From: Sycobia sp. Sy_11
Lineage: Eukaryota; Arthropoda; Insecta; Hymenoptera; Epichrysomallidae
Direction: 5' to 3'
Length of the DNA: 64,000 nucleotides
Assembly: GCA_018907035.1 (NCBI GenBank)
Contig: JACCIC010000139.1
Span: 1,295,001-1,359,000, forward strand
In this document: positions 1 to 11,280 of the stretch, in pieces
Numbering within the stretch: position 1 is the stretch's first letter
Layout: the number at the start of each line of letters is the position of its first letter
The notes under the pieces: generated by a model
Seen by the model: only the letters and a program-made list of their open reading frames with translations
Database searches by the model: none
Told to the model about the DNA's origin: nothing
Translations under genes and position numbers: made by a program

Positions 1-480
1 TCGTGCAAATACCTCATTTCCAATATTTTCCATCGGTTTATCACATATATTTACTGATAAATAAAATCTACATCAACGACCTTCGCTTTCATTTATTATT
101 TATTGGATATCAGCGTTGCATTTTCATTCTGAAAAAAGATCGCCTCTGTCGAAAAATTTTAATTACTTTAATTGCGAATAAAGAGTAATAACTTTTTGCA
201 GCAATAACATTCGTTTTCCAATTTTTGTGACTTCGTTATAATTAAAGAAATGCTTTCAACTGCTTTCAAATCGTCGCAAATTCAGATCGACACCTAAATT
301 TAAATATTAATACTGACCGGGATATAATACAAGTAATTTTTGTATATTTATTTTATAAATATTTCAATCTTGACGCTTTCTATACTTACTAATCGATCCA
401 GTACTAATACAAATTTTATTATAATACTTATTTAACGTTACTAAATCAGTACGTAATAGAGAAGGAAGACATCCGTGGAT
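1..480. other. AT-rich unique DNA, no gene seen
   Basis: AT-rich sequence with no microsatellite over about 12 nt. The only long open frame (positions 3-188) has no ATG start and no recognisable protein motif, so I do not call it a gene. Nothing else is supportable. Confidence 0.6.
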
Positions 481-726
481 ATTGGTGCCGACTTACTCCG
501 CGGCCTCGCGGCTCTTCATAGCCGACACCACCCCCCTCTCACGGAAGCATCAGCCGCGAGCAACAAGATGCAATTCAAATTCATATTATATAAACACGCA
601 CGCGGATCTGCGGCTTACGGGCGTTATTGATTCGACCGCCAGAGGCGGTGGGGGACCCGGCGGGAGGGAGGGGATGGCGAGGGAGTTTCCCAGAGACGCA
701 TTAGCCGCGTATAAAATCATGTCCGC

Positions 727-728
<2 letters not shown>

Positions 729-770
<42 letters not shown>
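729..770. repeat. (GA)21 microsatellite
   Basis: Uninterrupted GA dinucleotide tract of 42 nt. It translates as Arg-Glu or Ser-Leu on the two strands and explains the overlapping open frames. Confidence 0.97.
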
Positions 771-772
<2 letters not shown>

Positions 773-1582
773 AAGAGCGCGCGCAACGCCGCGAATTCGG
801 TTTGATGTTCCTCTCTGGGAAAGCAATTCGACGGCCGCGTCGGTTCGCGTCGGCGCGTATGTGCACGCCTGTGCGCGATCCAATTTGTCGGAGCTAATGT
901 TTCAAAATTTCACCGGGACATTGGCGCTGTGTGCGCGCGCGCCCGCGTGTGTGTACGGCCGCTCTCGCACGCGTCTATGATCCAGAAACGAATGCGAAAG
1001 TATGGGGGGGGGGGGCGCAAAGTCCGGGTACGCGCGCCGAGCACCCGGCGTCGCTGCTCATCAGCCTCGGAATGGCCCGTACATTAATATTGCGCAGCGC
1101 CCGACTCGCCCAAGACGCGTTTACACCTCGGACGCGGTAAAGTCTGGTAAAATTCTCCTGCACGCGCGCCGATTATCATTGTGCGCGATTATTTATACAT
1201 ACATATATATATATAGTGCGCCCGCGGCTCGAGCAATCCCGACGTTGAATTTTTCTTCCCAGGGCAGGGGGGGGGGGCACGAAGCGTCGAGCGATGGTGT
1301 AATGATAAAGGATGCGAATGAGGGGCGCGGACGAGGTAAACAAGTACGGAGGGGGTGGCGACGGTGGAAAGACGTGAGAAAAGTGCAAACGTCTTTATTG
1401 GCCCTCGGGTCGCCGGCGCTGCGTTACCGTTCCGCAAATTCTCTACCCGAGCGTGCTTTACATTCGAATAATATGTGTATGTGTATATATATATATAGAT
1501 GGATAATACGTATATAGGATGCGCAACCCAGTGCTGCCGCAGCGCAAGGGGCGCGAGAGGGATGGACCGCAAGAGGGAGAGG

Positions 1583-1604
1583 GAGAGAGAGAGAGAGAGA
1601 GAGA
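1583..1604. repeat. (GA)11 microsatellite
   Basis: Pure GA tract of 22 nt preceded by an imperfect GA/GGGA stretch. Confidence 0.93.
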
Positions 1605-1740
1605 TGTTGGGAGCACAGGAAGCCCCCTGTAATCCTCCCGCAATGAGACGAAATTCGATAGACCGGCGAGCGTGGAAAAGCCGCCAGACAGCGAGCGCGC
1701 ATCAGCTCTAAATCGCGCGCTCTCGCGGGTAATATTCAAC

Positions 1741-1806
1741 GTTAAATTGCCCCTAAGGCGCGAAACTTCCTATTTCAAATTACGGCCTACATTATATCCA
1801 TGAATA

Positions 1807-1847
<41 letters not shown>

Positions 1848-2640
1848 GCGCCATCTTTTCGTACAAGATTATTAAAGATGGAAGGGATCTTCGTGCGTAG
1901 AATACGTAGCTTATTATCTTATTGTTTCCGAGGTCCTTTGATAAAATTATATACATAAATTATTAGAGAATGATAATTTTAATTCTGTAATTTCTTAATT
2001 GCATGAAATTCCGAATTCTTTATAAGGAAAAATATGTCAGTGACAATTGTAAGTGTAGGCAGTAAACGTTCTAAGCAACATTGTTATATTTTTGAGACCG
2101 ACTCGCGTGCGTGAGAAAAGAGTAATAAAAATTGTATGACTAATTCCATGATTAATCTAATAAAAGTTGGTATTTTTCTCAGAGCCTCACTCTGCCTATG
2201 CGTCCTTAAAGAACATAAGTAATTTTTCTCCAACCGTTCTCTTTTTACACGGTAGACAATTCGCATGTTTTGCGATGGAAAATATTTCGACTTATAAATT
2301 TAATCGAGCCTCCGAAATTTCCGATGTATAAATAATCAATGCTCGGGGCGTATCAAATTCGTTGTGACGACACCATCCTACGGTAAAAGCAAGTAAATTA
2401 GAAAACTTAAGAGGGTGTAAGAAAACACACTCTTTAGTAACGGAAAATGTTGAGTGAATAGATCGGCTTGATTAGCATTGACACGATATTATATCGCAAG
2501 GTGCGTGCATAAAAGTAAAGTGGAGTAATTGTGGGGAGAACTATACCTCCGAGCTAACCATAGCGTGGCCGAGCAGTCGACGATGTAGGCAACAATAGCC
2601 CATTCTATACCGCTGAAGCTCGAGTCGTATTTCTAATTTT
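1741..2640. other. AT-rich unique DNA with one (TA)n/(CA)n tract
   Basis: AT-rich unique sequence. A weak hairpin at about 2409-2434 pairs AAGAGGGTGT with ACACTCTT-type sequence. No coding exon or RNA gene was recognised. Confidence 0.55.
1803..1848. repeat. (TA)n-(CA)n compound microsatellite
   Basis: TA tract with a single G interruption near its start, passing directly into a short CA tract. Confidence 0.93.
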
Positions 2641-2900
2641 ATATTCTCAAGAGCGATACGATAAAGAACATAATAAGAGAGCGAAAAAGAGAAAATTCCC
2701 CCCCCCCTTCTCCCGCCCTCCGCCGCTCCAAAGATTTAAAAACAGAAGAAAAGCAACCTATTCGACAGTATATAGTCGTCGGCGTATGTTCGGCAGGGGG
2801 GAAGAGATGGGCCGAGAGGGGGATTAATGAGCGTTTCAGAAAATTACGCCAGTCCATTGTCGCTTTTACGACGCGATATCGCCCGACGATGCAGTGCGCG

Positions 2901-2906
<6 letters not shown>

Positions 2907-2984
<78 letters not shown>
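2907..2984. repeat. (TA)18-(GA)21 compound microsatellite
   Basis: An AT dinucleotide tract at 2907-2942 switches without a spacer to AG at 2943-2984. The same TA/GA or TA/CT junction recurs at 35015-35135 and 52660-52757. Confidence 0.97.
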
Positions 2985-2987
<3 letters not shown>

Positions 2988-3232
2988 GCGAGAGGGGGGA
3001 GGGAGGCAGCGTCGTCTCTCCATTTATTCATTACGACTGTATAACGCGAGTGCGGGCAAACCCTCGCCCTCCCATCCCCCCCCCCGCCGCCGCCATCGCC
3101 CACCCCGCCACGCCTCGCTTATAATATACGTGCCGCGAGAGGGAAACTGCCTCGACACGAAAACGTGCGCGAGGTTGCCTTTATACAATCCACACGCGCA
3201 CACGCGCGCGCACACACACTCATATATGTGTA

Positions 3233-3236
<4 letters not shown>

Positions 3237-3288
<52 letters not shown>
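3237..3288. repeat. (TA)26 microsatellite
   Basis: Pure TA tract of about 52 nt, preceded by a degenerate TATA/TGTA stretch and CA/CG repeats. Confidence 0.97.
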
Positions 3289-3292
<4 letters not shown>

Positions 3293-3300
3293 AGCCGTTC

Positions 3301-4740
3301 AACGTTGGAGGTACTAAAATAATATACCCCGGACAAATAGATCTCGCTTAAAGAGTTATATACCTGATGCTTTACAGAGCGATTTAACCTTTTGCACTTG
3401 TACCGTGTACAGATGCATACATACACATACACATGTGTAGATAGTAAATTATTTTTAATTCGTATGTATAAGTTACAGAATGAAGTGACATTTTTCTCTT
3501 TGTCAATAAGAAATAATGAATTTTTGTAACTAAGCCCAATATTGATTTCTTATAAAACACATACAAAATTATTATTTTTTGAATTTTTATGTAAGTTTGG
3601 CTTATTACAATGAGTCTTTACTGTGATGATTTTCGGTCAATGCCAGTCCATTTGAATAATATTTGTAATTTTAGTATTATAATTATTATTATCATTTTTT
3701 TTAATAAGAATTCATATCAAAAACAATTATATTTTTAATCTAAACTTTGTTTTAAAATGTTGCTATTGCAATTTGTTCTTATAATGGTTTTCGAATATAA
3801 CTTTAATAATTGATTTTATTCATTTCAATATGTTACAATTTGCGAAAGTCATATTACAAAGTCCCCTCGGTTACAATATTTCAAATAGTTAAAACAGAAA
3901 TGAATTTCGAAGCCAAAATTTTCGTCGACGTACCAAAAATAGGCGTTTTTTACAGTTTATTAATAATAAATTTATGTTACAAATTGCATAATCCAATAAA
4001 AATCATGATAATGACGTAAAAGTCTCGGGATATTTAAAAAGTCAAATATATCGCATCCGGTCCGCCGATTCAAATTTTCGAGCGGTCTATATTACAAATC
4101 GATTTCATTGAAAATACCATGGATTCTCGGCCGATACTGTTGCGAGCAGCGCAATCAACACGTTGATTAAAAATTCCAAAGCATCATAATTTAATCCATG
4201 CTTTAATACATTGTTACGCGGTAGTTTCGCCCACGGACAAATTGTGATGCGTTAAAAATGAATTGTATATTAATAATTTACCCGAGTATTAATGCAATGC
4301 TTGCTTTGTGCGACGTGTGCAGTCAAAAAGGCCGTCATTTTATTCGTCCAAATTGTAAAACAACAAAAAAAGAAAGAGAGACAGCTGGTGAAAATATAAT
4401 CACAATTAGGAAATTGATTAGTGATAAATCTGCGCTCTAATGGAACCGTCTGTCCTAGTTAATGATAGCAGTTCAACTTTCAACCAATGACGTAGCTTTA
4501 GGATGGAACGTAAATTTAATACTTAAAAATAAATTTTATATCCCGCTGAATTTAGTCGATGTCAAAGTAGCAGGCACTTGGACCCAACAGTTGAATCTTT
4601 TAAAACACTATATATAGATAAGTGTATACGCGTAATAGTTGTACACAATAACTGCACTTAAGCTATTAATATTACTGGGCTGTTAACAAAAGTGTTTTAA
4701 AGTTCATTTCAATGAATAAGAAAAAAACTGCCCTTTGATT
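3301..4740. other. AT-rich unique DNA, no gene seen
   Basis: About 1.4 kb of AT-rich sequence without long microsatellites. Short open frames at 3810-4019 and 4258-4440 have no family resemblance and no convincing splice context. Not called as genes. Confidence 0.6.
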
Positions 4741-5410
4741 TCACCCCCCCCCCCCCAGATCGCAAGGGATAATCATCAAAATTTTGCATATACAGTTGCG
4801 CCAACGAAATACGCGAAAAAAATTGCGGTGCCCGTCGATCCTGCATTGCGGACGTTTACTTTTCCAAAAGTCGCGCGAGCGTTCGAGCGTTCGAGCTCGG
4901 CTCCCGGATGTTCGCGGAAAGCCGGCCATACAATCCGGATGCCGAACTTTCCGCGCGACCGCTCCTCGGGACTTCTCCCCCACCCCCCGCCCATTGCTCG
5001 TGCGCTCGCCAATCGGATTCTCGGCCGAAGTCTTCTCTGCCAGAAGAAGGAGGGACGCGCTTATTTACCGATGTAATTTATCCCTCTTCGTCCCATTTAT
5101 CCCTTTCCTCGTCTAATCCCTCTGTTACTTAATTTCGATTAGGACACTATATGCCGTACGCTGGGATTAATCTAGATCCGTGCAAAAATGAAAACTGCAA
5201 CGACGAAAAATCAATTACGCGGGCAGAAATTAATTGAACGTAAGCGATTATACCTGTTGCATTCGCTGATTAAAATCTGGCTTCGACGTTATTTCCAAGA
5301 TAATTTGAAATTATATAATAAATATATCTGTTAGCGAGGGGAGGCTTTTTCGTCCCACTCTACCGCAAGATTTAGAGGAATCCAGTAAAAAGCAAGCGAG
5401 AGAAAAGGTC
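4741..5410. other. CpG-rich patch and AT-rich tail
   Basis: Begins with a 13-nt C run (4744-4756), continues CpG-rich to about 5130, then becomes AT-rich. Four overlapping open frames on both strands share the stop-poor CpG-rich part, as expected of non-coding GC-rich DNA. Confidence 0.55.
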
Positions 5411-5699
5411 GGCGCCTCGTGAACGATAAACGTTTCTCGGACGATCTAAAATTAAGAATAGCCGGAAAAGTTGGAGAACAGATGGAAGAACGACTAATAG
5501 GGCGAGCTAAAAAATGTAAAGCACTCTCCGTCCCCCGTCGCCCCTCCCGCCCGACCCATCCGAGGATCGTGGATGTGGAAGGATTACGCCGTCGCGCGGC
5601 AGTCGAGGGTCTCGAGGACGATAGCGATCGCTTAAACGCGAAGAGGCAGCGTCGCGGCTGGCAGAAAAAGATCGCATCTCGTCCGCGAAGGAGTGGGTT

Positions 5700-5700
<1 letters not shown>

Positions 5701-5731
<31 letters not shown>

Positions 5732-5742
5732 GGAGAGGGAGA
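5701..5742. repeat. (GA)n microsatellite with GGGA interruptions
   Basis: Pure GA for the first 23 nt, then GA with GGGA interruptions. Confidence 0.93.
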
Positions 5743-5896
5743 CGAGGCGGATTTATGAAACCTCTCTGGTTTTTAGATGTAACGGAAGATGGGGCTCAGC
5801 CATCCGCGAATCTTTTCGCCTGAAATCCGGAGAGCGAAGGAGGTGGGCTGGTGGTGGGGGGGGGGAGAAAAAAGCGAAATAACGCACGGACAGAGG

Positions 5897-5900
<4 letters not shown>

Positions 5901-5930
<30 letters not shown>
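5901..5930. repeat. (GA)15 microsatellite
   Basis: Pure GA tract. It lies 198 bp upstream of a CT tract (6129-6157), so the two can pair as an inverted repeat. Confidence 0.96.
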
Positions 5931-5931
<1 letters not shown>

Positions 5932-6122
5932 GCGAGATTCATTGTTGCTCGCGCAACGAGGACACGGCGAATGGAGCACACGTCACCTTTTTGAGATTTC
6001 TCTCGGTACTTAACTCTCTCGGCACCGTGACGAAATAACAGAAACGCGCGCACGCACGCGCAGCCGCGGGGGCCCGACGCGCGATGCGCGCGGCCCGCAA
6101 GATCGCCGATGCATCGGCGCGA

Positions 6123-6128
<6 letters not shown>

Positions 6129-6157
<29 letters not shown>
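6129..6157. repeat. (CT)14 microsatellite
   Basis: Pure CT tract, reverse-complementary to the GA tract at 5901-5930. Confidence 0.96.
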
Positions 6158-6159
<2 letters not shown>

Positions 6160-6790
6160 CCTCCGCCGCGCGTGAGAATCGCGCCGCGTTATTTCTGCGA
6201 AATTCCAGCGCGCTGGATTTACGAGCGCCTCCGCGCGCAGTACTTCTAAATCAATTCCGTGCGCAGCCTCTGGCCCGCGTAGGCTTCCATTATATCGCCC
6301 CTCCGCCCTCTCACTCTCCTCTCTCTCTCTCTCCCTCTCTCGCTGGCTCGCCGGCGCATTTGCCGAGTTCTCTTTCTCCTCGGTCGCGCGGCGACTGCGA
6401 CTCTACCGTGCGACACGTCGGCGCGCCGAGCCATTATCGAAGGAGGCCCAAGGGTCGAGAGGGGGGGGGGAGGCTGTATTTTTTTTTCTATGCACCTTCC
6501 GTGGTTCATGAGGCGCATGTACGCGCGGAGAGGCGATTCTCGCGAGGAGAATAAACGAAATTTTGGTCCAAGTCAAAAGTGGCAATACTTTCTGCTTTCG
6601 GACTGTAACGTTGACGCTGTGCGCGTGCGCGTGTTAAATTAAGTAAAACAATTAGTAACAGCGCTCTGAAGAAGATAAAAATTAAATTAAGTGCGCTCTG
6701 TCTGCCTGCCCGTGCTCTCGAATACTGGCGCGTGCGCGTCTGTGTGTGCAATGTCGCGTATACCGTTTCTCCAACTAAACGCCAAAAAGT

Positions 6791-6811
6791 AAAAAAAAAA
6801 AAAAAAAAAAA
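6791..6811. repeat. Poly-A run (21 A)
   Basis: Uninterrupted A21. No upstream open frame or retrocopy body was recognised, so I do not read it as a retroposon tail. Confidence 0.9.
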
Positions 6812-7160
6812 CCAGCAACAAGAAAAAAGAATCCTCTCACGTATATACGCTGTATCAAGGGAGAGCGGCGGAGCTCTAACAGTCTCCCCCCCCCCCGTCC
6901 CCCCGTCCGCCTCTTTTTATAGACCGGAGCGCGGGCCACTTATCGGTAATTAATGGGAGCTCGCGGGGCAGCCAGCCGTGAAAACGGTCCCGGCAATAAG
7001 AATTAGAATTTATTTAAAATCTCCATCAGCCGTAAGGGGCTCGAGCCGCTGGCCCGACGGCGAGCGCCGGTTATTCCATGCGTTTGAGCAGAAATGGCGC
7101 GCGCACTTCCAGCGGGACGATTTGCATACGGAGTTTGGCAAATTTTTATTCGGGACAGCG

Positions 7161-7830
7161 ACGTTGTGACAACGCCGAAATCGAAAGATATAAGGATAAA
7201 ACTGATATATAATAATTATAAAAGAGTAAAAATTTGAAGCGAATTTGAAATAGCGTCGATGCGGAAGTATCGCGGGCGTTGCGCACGTAATAAATTAAAA
7301 ATTTATCGCAGGATTAAGGACTGCATAATTAAATGGGCCAAGTTACGCTCGTGTATAAGTAACAAAAGATTGACTCTAACGTTACAATTTCCAAGTGATA
7401 AAACTTACATAAAAATTATTAGATTAATAAACGACTAGGTATCACATGGATTGTAATTAGAATATACAACGATAACAAAGCGTATATAATAATTGTTCAT
7501 CTCGTTTGTGAAATCTAAATCTTTCGTCAACAATGGCTACGTGGTATGACGCGAAGCTTTCACATAATTTCCCGTTATTATATTTCCGTTAAAACTTATA
7601 TTATAAACATAAATTATCGTTACTGAATATAAGCGACGTATTTCCTAATTTACACAACTTTTACTTTTAATAAATTTTTTTACCGTACGGTACGAATGAC
7701 TCGCCGTACTAAAACTCCAGGTATTATCGTTCGAGGCGCAGTTTTAATCAGTAATTGAACAACCACAAGATTTCGTTCCCTTCTAGTTCTCATGCAATGT
7801 GTATGTATAAAATTAATTTTGTAAAGCTCC
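7161..7830. other. AT-rich unique DNA, no gene seen
   Basis: AT-rich sequence without microsatellites. A short ATG-initiated frame near 7533 (about 19 codons, start context CAACAATGG) has no other coding support and is not called. Confidence 0.55.
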
Positions 7831-7999
7831 GGGGCTGTTACGTTGTGTTTTCTGTTGTTGTTGTTGTTGTTCTTTTTTTCGTATATTTCGACTCCGCTTC
7901 GTAAAGGGCACGGCGGCATTAAAATTTGCATGGTCGCATTTATCGGTAGTTAACAGGAGCCCGGAGCAACCAGACGCACGGCAGCGTGGAGGACGGAGG

Positions 8000-8003
<4 letters not shown>

Positions 8004-8030
<27 letters not shown>
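8004..8030. repeat. (GA)13 microsatellite
   Basis: Pure GA tract of 27 nt. Confidence 0.95.
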
Positions 8031-8193
8031 CAAAGGAGCATCGGGACGGCGAGTTGCGGTGCGTGGAGGGCGGGGGTAAATTTAGACACCCCCGCGACCG
8101 ACCCCACGTACCCCCGTGATGCCCGAGACCGGCATATACCAGGGAGGCAAAACAGCGGCTAATTAAAACGGAGGCGCGGACGAGCGCTATATA

Positions 8194-8214
8194 TGTGTGT
8201 GTGTGTGTGTGTGT
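8194..8214. repeat. (TG)10 microsatellite
   Basis: Pure TG tract following a short TATA stretch. Confidence 0.94.
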
Positions 8215-8616
8215 CTTTGCGCCCCGATCCCCTACACCCCACCCCCCACTCCGCTCTCCGGCCGCCCGTTTGCGAATGTATAGCCGCGGTGTCCGGTACA
8301 CCGTCAAAAATTTAATTAGCCGCATGCGGGCAGCGCGCGCGCCAGGTTCGTCGCGCCTTTTGCTACCCGTGACGCACGGGGCGCCTCGCGATCTCGGCGT
8401 CGCATTATGTAGGGAGGGACGGCGGGGTGCCGCACACTGGCGACTCGAATTCGAGAGGATTCCCTCTAACACCCCGGCCACCCGTCAAGCGGATTTATAT
8501 ATATATATAACGGGGAAGGTGCTTACCACGCGCGAGAGTCCTAACGATGATGCATGCCCCCCCCGTGTAACGTGGTCCTGGGAAGACAGAACGCGGGTAA
8601 ATGCTCTGCAGATATC

Positions 8617-8619
<3 letters not shown>

Positions 8620-8658
<39 letters not shown>
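8620..8658. repeat. (TA)19 microsatellite
   Basis: Pure TA tract within CpG-rich flanks. Confidence 0.96.
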
Positions 8659-8661
<3 letters not shown>

Positions 8662-8830
8662 GTGCGTGCAGACCTTCGTCTCCACCCCCTTCTCCTCCCC
8701 GCCCGCGACCCCGCTTGCCAGCCCCCTTAAGTCCCTGCTGCGGAGGATCCGCGGCACGGCCGAATGATAAGCACTGTCAGTTGCGCGACTAAGCTGGAGA
8801 TTCATAGATCGGCGCGCTCATACCCCTGGT

Positions 8831-9440
8831 ATATTTAACGCGATCTGACGAAGAACGTCGGCTCGCTCGCCGATAAAGGGGTAATATATATGTAGGTATA
8901 AATAGTTATATTTGCGAGGCTTATTCAGAAGCGTTGCGTACTAAGTCTGGCGCAATGAATTTTTGATTTATTTGCTTGTTTGAATTATTCAAATAATTAT
9001 TAATCGTGTGTCACTGACGATCCGTGCATCTTTGCTCTTGTTAATTGCATATAATTGTCGGTCCTATGACTACAATATGAAGCATTACAGAGATTATTCC
9101 ACTTACTGAAACTTTTCTCTATAGATCAAGTATTTTACTGCACTGCTTTAATCGGTGGTACGGTAAAATTTCTAATTCGCGCTTTCAATTTACGGTTGCT
9201 CAATTCTTATTGTTACTATGGGTCCTAATACGGTCTTGTTTAGCTTCTTCAGTTGTGTCTATATCCAAACAAAAAAACTGCTTTTACGCGTATAATTTTG
9301 TATGTTGCATAATTCTTCGCTTTATTTAGTTGGCCCATAGTGCGTACCATTTCTCTGTCTAACCCATTACAAGTACGTATATTACACCACTTTATTCGGC
9401 CTGAGGAAACCAGACTGCAACGCGACTGCTCTTCTTACTC
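8831..9440. other. AT-rich unique DNA with a candidate core promoter
   Basis: AT-rich sequence. The only structured signal I see is the TATA/initiator pair at 8897-8930. The first ATG downstream of that initiator closes after three codons, so no product is predicted. Confidence 0.5.
8897..8930 (+). promoter_or_regulatory. Candidate TATA box plus initiator
   Basis: TATAAATA at 8897-8904 is followed by TTCAGA whose A is at 8927. This places the TATA box at about -30, the canonical spacing for RNA polymerase II TATA promoters, with an arthropod-type TCAG initiator. No downstream promoter element is seen at +28. A chance match in AT-rich DNA is quite possible. Confidence 0.22.
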
Positions 9441-9527
9441 CACGATTCTAAATTATCAATTTTCGAGCGTCTCCTCGCTCGTGCACTCATTACCACCGAG
9501 CGCGTCCGCCTCGTTACAAAAATCTGC

Positions 9528-9530
<3 letters not shown>

Positions 9531-9585
<55 letters not shown>
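9531..9585. repeat. (TA)27 microsatellite
   Basis: Pure TA tract of 55 nt. Confidence 0.97.
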
Positions 9586-9587
<2 letters not shown>

Positions 9588-11135
9588 GCGCGTTCGCGTC
9601 GTTGGCTTTGTGGTTATAGTCGCGGTCTATAACGAAATCCTTTCGGGTGGGCGTTTTGCCGGGGACGCGCGCGACGCGGCCTCGTCCCCGCAAATTTACC
9701 GTTCGTTAAACAATATCATTATATGGATAATTCAAAGGGCCGGGCGCTCGCCTCGCCCGCTCCGCCGTGTAGAGCACGCGCTGTATAATTGCTCGAACGC
9801 GATCGTCGCTGGGACGACGCCGCAGGGCCGAGGGGTTGGGTTGGGAGGGGGGGGGGAGGGCTCCGTTAATTCAGCGCCCCAGCCTGCCGGTCAAACGAGG
9901 CGAGGGCAGAGTCGAGGGAGATATCAGCTATAATAACGCGAGCGAGCTCCGCGCCGCTACCGCCGTCGTAATCAATCTCGGTTTACCTTAACTCGCGTTA
10001 TACTTGTCTAATGTTCCCCGGGAGCTGGTTTAATTTGTACACAAGGATCATGGGGAGGAGATATAGAGAGAGAGGGGGGGGAGTAGACGGGGCTGTGTGT
10101 ACGTGTATGTCTGTGTTCCGCAATTTCGCGCAAATATTCGCCCGTAATATATGAGGTGAAAAGCCAATATATTTTCCCACACAGGAGGTCCTCTTTCCCT
10201 CCTCTTCCTCCTCTCTCTAACCCGTGAGAGGCTGCTTTCTCAATTATTTAAATATTTCTAAAAATGAAGTTTCGCTGAAAGGAGCTCGATGACTTCGGAC
10301 GACCCCCCTCCCCCCTACTCGGTGCAGTCATCAGTGGCATCGGCCGCCATACGTCGTGTATGGCGAAAGGCTCCTCCCGGATGCCCCTCCTGCGCCGCCC
10401 CGATATGCATATCTGCATACGAGCATGCGTGCAAGCGCGTGTACGGGTATGCGTGTACCCCGCGGGGGGAGAGGGGGGCGGAGCAGCAGTTGGCCATCGC
10501 CCGCGACTATTTGCGCGGCGCGGCTCGGCTCGGTCCTACCAGCCGCGCGGGAGATTACAATCGCAAATTGTACCGCGCGCGCACGGTGCCCAGATATATA
10601 TAGGGGAGGAATCCGACTGCGGGAGGCCGGGGTCAAGAGGCGGCCCACGCGCGCGCCGTCGTAAAACGCAGACCTGGATTAATCGCGCGAAGGGCCGGGC
10701 TGTTCGGCTCGACGTCGACGGGGCGGGAGAATTTTCTCGGATGCGCGAGTGGAGGAGAGGTGGCGTGCGGCCCGGGCACAAAGGAGCCGGCCGCGGAAAT
10801 CGAATTTACGCGCGCGTAACCGGAAGTCGTTTGATTCCTATCCGTAGTTTGCCTCCCCCCCCCCCACTCGCCCCGATGCGGCGCGGTATATACAGCGGGA
10901 CAGGCGTTGGTGACGACGCCGCTCTCCGAAGCCTCTATCCCCCCCCCCGCCCCGCTCGCCCCAACCCCTCGGGTGCAAATAGCCTTTGACGCTAATTAAT
11001 CGCACGAGTAGATCCTAACGAGCGACGCCGCGTTAGAGAGCGCGGCGATGCCGACCTCCTCTCGGCTCGTGCGGCCGGTCGGGGCGAACGGCGCGGCGAG
11101 ATCCATAATAAACAGCGGCGGTGGCGGCAGCGACA

Positions 11136-11138
<3 letters not shown>

Positions 11139-11182
<44 letters not shown>
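11139..11182. repeat. (TA)22 microsatellite
   Basis: Pure TA tract of 44 nt. Confidence 0.97.
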
Positions 11183-11185
<3 letters not shown>

Positions 11186-11280
11186 CCGATAGTAATTTCC
11201 TACGATAAAAGCGGATTGATTATAATAGAGATAGATTCCATCTTGGCCTCGCTGCGCCGCAGTACCTTGGGCAATTAGAA

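Larger units (their letters stand above)
481..1740. other. CpG-rich, microsatellite-bearing segment
   Basis: CpG-rich sequence with (GA)n at 729-770 and 1583-1604, G runs at 1004-1015 (12) and 1267-1277 (11), and short (TA)n tracts near 1203-1215 and 1484-1497. The open frames on both strands are mostly stop-poor CpG-rich sequence or repeat translations. No splice-consistent exon was recognised. Confidence 0.6.
2641..3300. other. Microsatellite-dense CpG-rich segment
   Basis: Contains C runs at 2698-2707 and 3076-3085, the compound (TA)n-(GA)n tract at 2907-2984, CA-rich sequence near 3191-3220 and the long (TA)n at 3237-3288. The overlapping open frames are repeat translations. Confidence 0.65.
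5411..7160. other. CpG-rich, GA/CT-rich segment
   Basis: Contains GA tracts (5701-5742, 5901-5930), CT tracts (6129-6157, 6311-6345), poly-A 6791-6811, and G/C runs at 5856-5865, 6461-6470 and 6886-6896. The frame at 5419-5823 gives a charged peptide that runs into the GA tract as Arg-Glu repeats. It has no ATG start (it opens with GTG) and matches no family I know. Confidence 0.6.
7831..8830. other. CpG-rich, microsatellite-bearing segment
   Basis: Contains a short (GTT)n near 7853-7870, (GA)n 8004-8030, (TG)n 8194-8214, short (TA)n 8497-8510 and (TA)n 8620-8658. The large minus-strand frame over 7813-8481 translates the GA tract as Ser-Leu, the TG tract as Thr-His and the GTT tract as Gln. 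It looks non-coding. Confidence 0.6.
9441..11280. other. CpG-rich segment with two long (TA)n tracts
   Basis: Contains (TA)n 9531-9585 and 11139-11182 and G/C runs at 9847-9856 and 10855-10865. Overlapping open frames in several frames and on both strands over 10289-10989 reflect few stop codons in GC-rich DNA rather than a gene. None shows a known domain. Confidence 0.6.

Noticed and set aside
5419..5823. 134-codon charged frame that looked helical and protein-like at first
   Set aside because: It lacks an ATG at its start, runs into the GA tract as Arg-Glu repeats, matches no family I know and shows no splice signals.
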